Below are positions 12,609 to 15,406 of a stretch of DNA of 15,406 nt, one piece after another. A model generated the notes under the pieces. It was not told the DNA's origin and ran no database searches. It saw only the letters and a list, made by a program, of their open reading frames with translations. Made by a program: the position numbers and the translations under genes. The stretch covers positions 1 through 15,406 of the forward strand of contig NZ_CABUHK010000106.1 of NCBI RefSeq assembly GCF_902491285.1, written 5' to 3'. The DNA comes from an uncultured Bacteroides sp. (GTDB taxonomy: Bacteria > Bacteroidota > Bacteroidia > Bacteroidales > Bacteroidaceae). Every line of letters starts with the position of its first letter. Within the stretch, counting starts at the first letter, position 1.

Positions 12609-14951
12609 TCATTCAGTCTTTATTGTTTCCGAAGGATTGCTTAATGCTGTATGATACCCGTTAAAAACGACAGTGACAAAAGTTACAAACACAAGTATGA
12701 CAATAGGTATTACAAACACATCTATCCCCCAAATTGCAGGATATACAAATTGTCCTCTCCAATATCTCATTAAAACAAACACTATCGGAACAGCTATCAC
12801 ATAAGCAAATAAGATATAAAGAAAAAATGGGCGGTTCAGCAATAACAGAATTTGCAATGAAGAGGCGCCGTGTACTTTCCGGATGGCAATCTCCCTCTTT
12901 CGCTGTTCTACTGCATACCAGGTTATTCCAAAAACGCCAAAGAGAGTCAGAAATAAACTGATTATAGCATAAGCTAAAAATAATCGTGAGAATTTTACCA
13001 TATCCATGTTGTCGGCCAGATATTGCTGATACGTATCTACATAAATAAAAGAATGTCCCGGATAATGTTTCCCCCATAATTGCCGGAGAGCTTTCATCGT
13101 CTTGCTGTGTCTGCTTTCATCTATACGGCATGAGATAAAAGTAGACTGATTTACAGGCACCTCTTGGAGTGTAATCTGCATTGGAGTTATTTCCATATTG
13201 AGCGAATTCAATCTAAAATCCTTAAATACACCAATAATAGTTCCCTCACCCATATTATCCTGATTATATTTACTTAATGTTTGCCCTACGGGGTCCTCTC
13301 CTGATGAGACAAAGAGACGCACAAATGTTTCATTCACTACAACCGGATTAGCTGTTTTAGGCAATAAATCTGCTAGCTGTTCAGGGCGAAGGAAATCTAT
13401 ATTGAACAAGTCCAATAGTTCGGGACATTCGGTCAATAATACTTTCATCACCATTGTTTCCTGACCATTTTGTTTCACCGGAATAGCAATACTAGGCGGA
13501 TTAGTCATACAATTCTTTGACAATACAGCCATCTGAATACCCGGCATTTTTTTAATATCATTATACAAAGGAATGGTTGGAACAGAATGTTCACTACCTA
13601 AAACAATCACTCCTTTATATTGCTCTCCCTGTTTTTCTATTGCAGAAAGCTGCGAGCGTATCATCATAAAAGCCGTCATTAATCCGATAGAGATAATCAA
13701 TTGTAAGCCGACAAGAACAGCTACCAGCCTTTTTCTCTTTCTTCCTAGAAAGAATTGGCAATATCCACTGATAGATATTCGATTCAGTTTTTTTGCCATA
13801 TATACAGCCGGCACAACCGCTAATACCAAAACAAATAAAAGAATTAATGGTAAAACCTTCCATGAAAGAATAAAACTAAAAGTCAGATGAGTGTCAAAGG
13901 AGTAGTTAAAGAGAGAAAGCACATCCCCCATCACCAGAATAGACAGAACAAAAGCTATAAATACGGTCAAGAATGTATCGACAAACAGTTGCCGGCAGAT
14001 ATAGGAATGAGAAGCTCCCATCAATGTCTCGACATGAAGCATATTTACCTGTTTCAGAAGACGGGAAAAACTAAGATTCACATAATTGAAACAAGCGATA
14101 AATAAAATGAGTAATGCCGATAACAGCCCTATGCTAAGTAAAACTAATTGTCTATGAGAGAATGATTTTGTAGACTCTGCCAACTCCGTATCGAAATAAG
14201 AATCTTGTAGTGTCTGGAGTCGATAATATCCTTTCCCTAAAAGTGCCGGTAATTCTGTCGCTTGAAAACGTTCCTGGAATGTTTTCAAGTTAGTCCGTTT
14301 TTTCAAGAGAACCATGCAGGCAGTTCCTTCTTCATTTAAATTCAGAGAACCGTCCAATACATCAATCTGAAGAGCAGCTTGCGCGTAGGGCTTAAACACA
14401 GCTGAAATTCTTTTCATTTCAACTTTATCCCCATAAATGATAGACACCCCCCGACCTATACAATCACGTGTCCCTGCTAATTGCAAGGCTTTCTTTTCAC
14501 TTAACGCAATACAGTCCGGCTTCATTAAAGCTTCTTTTATATCACCGGATACTGTCTGATATGGAAAAAAATCACAAAATGAGCTGTCAACTTCTACAAC
14601 TACCTGCGCTGGGAATTGCTGTCCGTCAACTTCTATATTAGTCGCCCATTTCTCGTTAAACCGGAGATATGACTCAATCTCCGGAAACGGAGCAATAATA
14701 TCCTGAACAGCGCCTCCATAAACAAATGTCCCCTGTCTGTCTTGCATAAACGGCAATTGTTGAGTCAAACGCAAAATCCGGTCTTTATTAGGATTTCCAC
14801 CCTCAACCGTATATTCATGAATAACAAACGATACCAAAAGATTGGTACAGGAAATGCCAATAACAAGGCTCACCAAAGATATAACCGCAAAGAGTTTATT
14901 ACGCCACCAATTTCTAAATATCAGTTTCAATAGTACGAGATTTTCCATCAT
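12609..14951 (-). CDS. FtsX/MacB-type ABC transporter permease, full length
   Basis: A 780-residue inner-membrane protein with the duplicated MacB/FtsX layout common in Bacteroidetes. Segment 1 (about 20-44) is followed by a periplasmic MacB_PCD-like domain (45-265), three segments near 268-292, 320-345 and 365-385, then segment 5 (about 409-431), a second periplasmic domain (432-650) and three final segments near 655-678, 706-727 and 742-763. The cytoplasmic coupling motif is intact in the second half (KREIAIRKVHGAS, 685-697) and degenerate in the first (QVNMLHVETLMGAS, 301-314). No ATPase gene is in the window. Such permeases occur in tandem arrays for export of lipoproteins, peptides or drugs, often under a two-component system; substrate here is unknown. 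The start is one of two adjacent ATGs (14951 or 14948), directly after the stop of the upstream fragment. Confidence 0.9.
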   Translation of the reverse strand: MMENLVLLKLIFRNWWRNKLFAVISLVSLVIGISCTNLLVSFVIHEYTVEGGNPNKDRILRLTQQLPFMQDRQGTFVYGGAVQDIIAPFPEIESYLRFNEKWATNIEVDGQQFPAQVVVEVDSSFCDFFPYQTVSGDIKEALMKPDCIALSEKKALQLAGTRDCIGRGVSIIYGDKVEMKRISAVFKPYAQAALQIDVLDGSLNLNEEGTACMVLLKKRTNLKTFQERFQATELPALLGKGYYRLQTLQDSYFDTELAESTKSFSHRQLVLLSIGLLSALLILFIACFNYVNLSFSRLLKQVNMLHVETLMGASHSYICRQLFVDTFLTVFIAFVLSILVMGDVLSLFNYSFDTHLTFSFILSWKVLPLILLFVLVLAVVPAVYMAKKLNRISISGYCQFFLGRKRKRLVAVLVGLQLIISIGLMTAFMMIRSQLSAIEKQGEQYKGVIVLGSEHSVPTIPLYNDIKKMPGIQMAVLSKNCMTNPPSIAIPVKQNGQETMVMKVLLTECPELLDLFNIDFLRPEQLADLLPKTANPVVVNETFVRLFVSSGEDPVGQTLSKYNQDNMGEGTIIGVFKDFRLNSLNMEITPMQITLQEVPVNQSTFISCRIDESRHSKTMKALRQLWGKHYPGHSFIYVDTYQQYLADNMDMVKFSRLFLAYAIISLFLTLFGVFGITWYAVEQRKREIAIRKVHGASSLQILLLLNRPFFLYILFAYVIAVPIVFVLMRYWRGQFVYPAIWGIDVFVIPIVILVFVTFVTVVFNGYHTALSNPSETIKTE

Positions 14952-15406
14952 TTACTTATTTTTCATTAAAAGGGAAAAAGCCTGAATTGTATAGGTGAGT
15001 AAACGACTGTCTCCGCTCAAAACAGTGATACTGAACATAGAAATAAAACTGGGATCAACTTTTAATTGAAACATCTCAAATTCAGCTTCTTCATACTTTA
15101 CACTGTTTCCATAAGCATATTTTATATGACACGCTTTCTCCACTTCCGGACAGTTCTTTAGTATATAATCAGCCAATAAGATCGATGAATTCAGAGAAAA
15201 GCCATCTCCTACAAGACGAAAACGATTACCTGCCAGATAAATACGTTCCGCACCTTCATGAAAATTATCATAAGTCATTTCATAACGAATCCATAAAGTT
15301 GACAATGCAAAGCATACAAAGCCTGTTGCCAATCCTAAAATACTAACAATACTTTGCACCTTATATTTCGCCAGATTGCGGAAAGCTACTTTTAGATAAT
15401 GTTTTA
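14952..15406 (-). pseudogene. Truncated N-terminal fragment of an FtsX/MacB-type permease
   Basis: The frame enters from the right edge as KHYLKVAFRNLAKYKVQS, the usual N-terminus of this permease family, so the true start is probably one or two codons outside the window. It continues through the first membrane segment (IVSILGLATGFVCFALSTLWI) and 'YEMTYDNFHEGAERIYLAGN'. It then covers the first part of the periplasmic domain (PSFISMFSITVLSGD) and ends after about 151 residues in a short tail closing MKNK. Full-length relatives are about 780 residues, so the remaining three-quarters is missing. In the family the sequence after 'LSGD' would continue into a conserved stretch ending in a KxFG-like motif; here a TAA follows MKNK at once, and the next base starts the intact permease. 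This looks like a deletion remnant, though a functional short protein cannot be excluded. Confidence 0.72.

Noticed and set aside
12601..12616. AGACT-GAATG-AGTCT hairpin at the end of the permease gene as a terminator
   Set aside because: The stem is only five base pairs and no T-run follows it on the minus strand.
12661..13077. A 138-residue minus-strand open frame within the permease gene
   Set aside because: It lies wholly inside the full-length permease in another frame, and its composition (many Cys, Ser and Arg) is typical of a shadow frame.

Overview
The window looks like chromosome from a Bacteroides species or a close relative in Bacteroidales. The evidence is threefold. Start sites are repeatedly preceded by the Bacteroidetes -7 promoter element TAnnTTTG (TATCTTTG, TACTTTTG) and lack strong Shine-Dalgarno sequences. 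The base composition is moderate. The gene content is typical: a bacterial serine palmitoyltransferase, the Bacteroides-style agmatine-to-putrescine pair, small lipoproteins and tandem FtsX/MacB-type permeases. Most of the window is orderly housekeeping and accessory-metabolic sequence. I see no phage, integrase, transposase, CRISPR array, tRNA or rRNA.

Layout, left to right. (1) 1-1592, minus strand: a Nif3-family metal-binding protein followed five bases later by a coiled-coil zinc-ribbon protein that runs off the left edge. (2) 1701-2114, plus: a small lipoprotein, divergent from nif3. (3) 2115-2433: a gene-free stretch between converging genes, holding two unrelated short-repeat systems: a 22-bp-period array of dyads and a family of GTTGCAGATA / TATCTGCAAC decamers. 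(4) 2434-4157, minus: an apparent three-gene unit encoding a FetA-like ATPase, a FetB-like permease and a 92-residue orphan whose start overlaps the permease stop. (5) 4244-6874, plus: a DUF2148 Cys-rich ferredoxin-like protein, then agmatine deiminase and N-carbamoylputrescine amidase (agmatine to putrescine), closed by a 16-bp-stem bidirectional terminator. (6) 6969-9118, minus: aspS with a GtrA-family membrane protein overlapping its stop codon. (7) 9228-10253, minus, and 10475-11659, plus: a diacylglycerol/sphingosine-kinase-family lipid kinase divergent from serine palmitoyltransferase, followed by a strong bidirectional terminator. (8) 11753-12512, minus: two small lipoproteins in tandem, the second with a lipocalin-like look. 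(9) 12609-15406, minus: a full-length eight-segment ABC permease, immediately preceded by a truncated N-terminal fragment of a second permease that reaches the right edge.

Three functional themes stand out. Polyamine synthesis is carried by aguA-aguB. Sphingolipid synthesis is begun by serine palmitoyltransferase, with a lipid kinase next door that may act on sphingoid bases. Metal handling is suggested by FetAB, the Nif3 protein and the ferredoxin-like protein. The most distinctive unexplained signals are the dyad array and decamer family at 2124-2428, the lipid kinase/SPT pairing, and the truncated permease abutting an intact paralogue. I found no multi-gene arrangement that clearly amounts to a new defence or mobile system.
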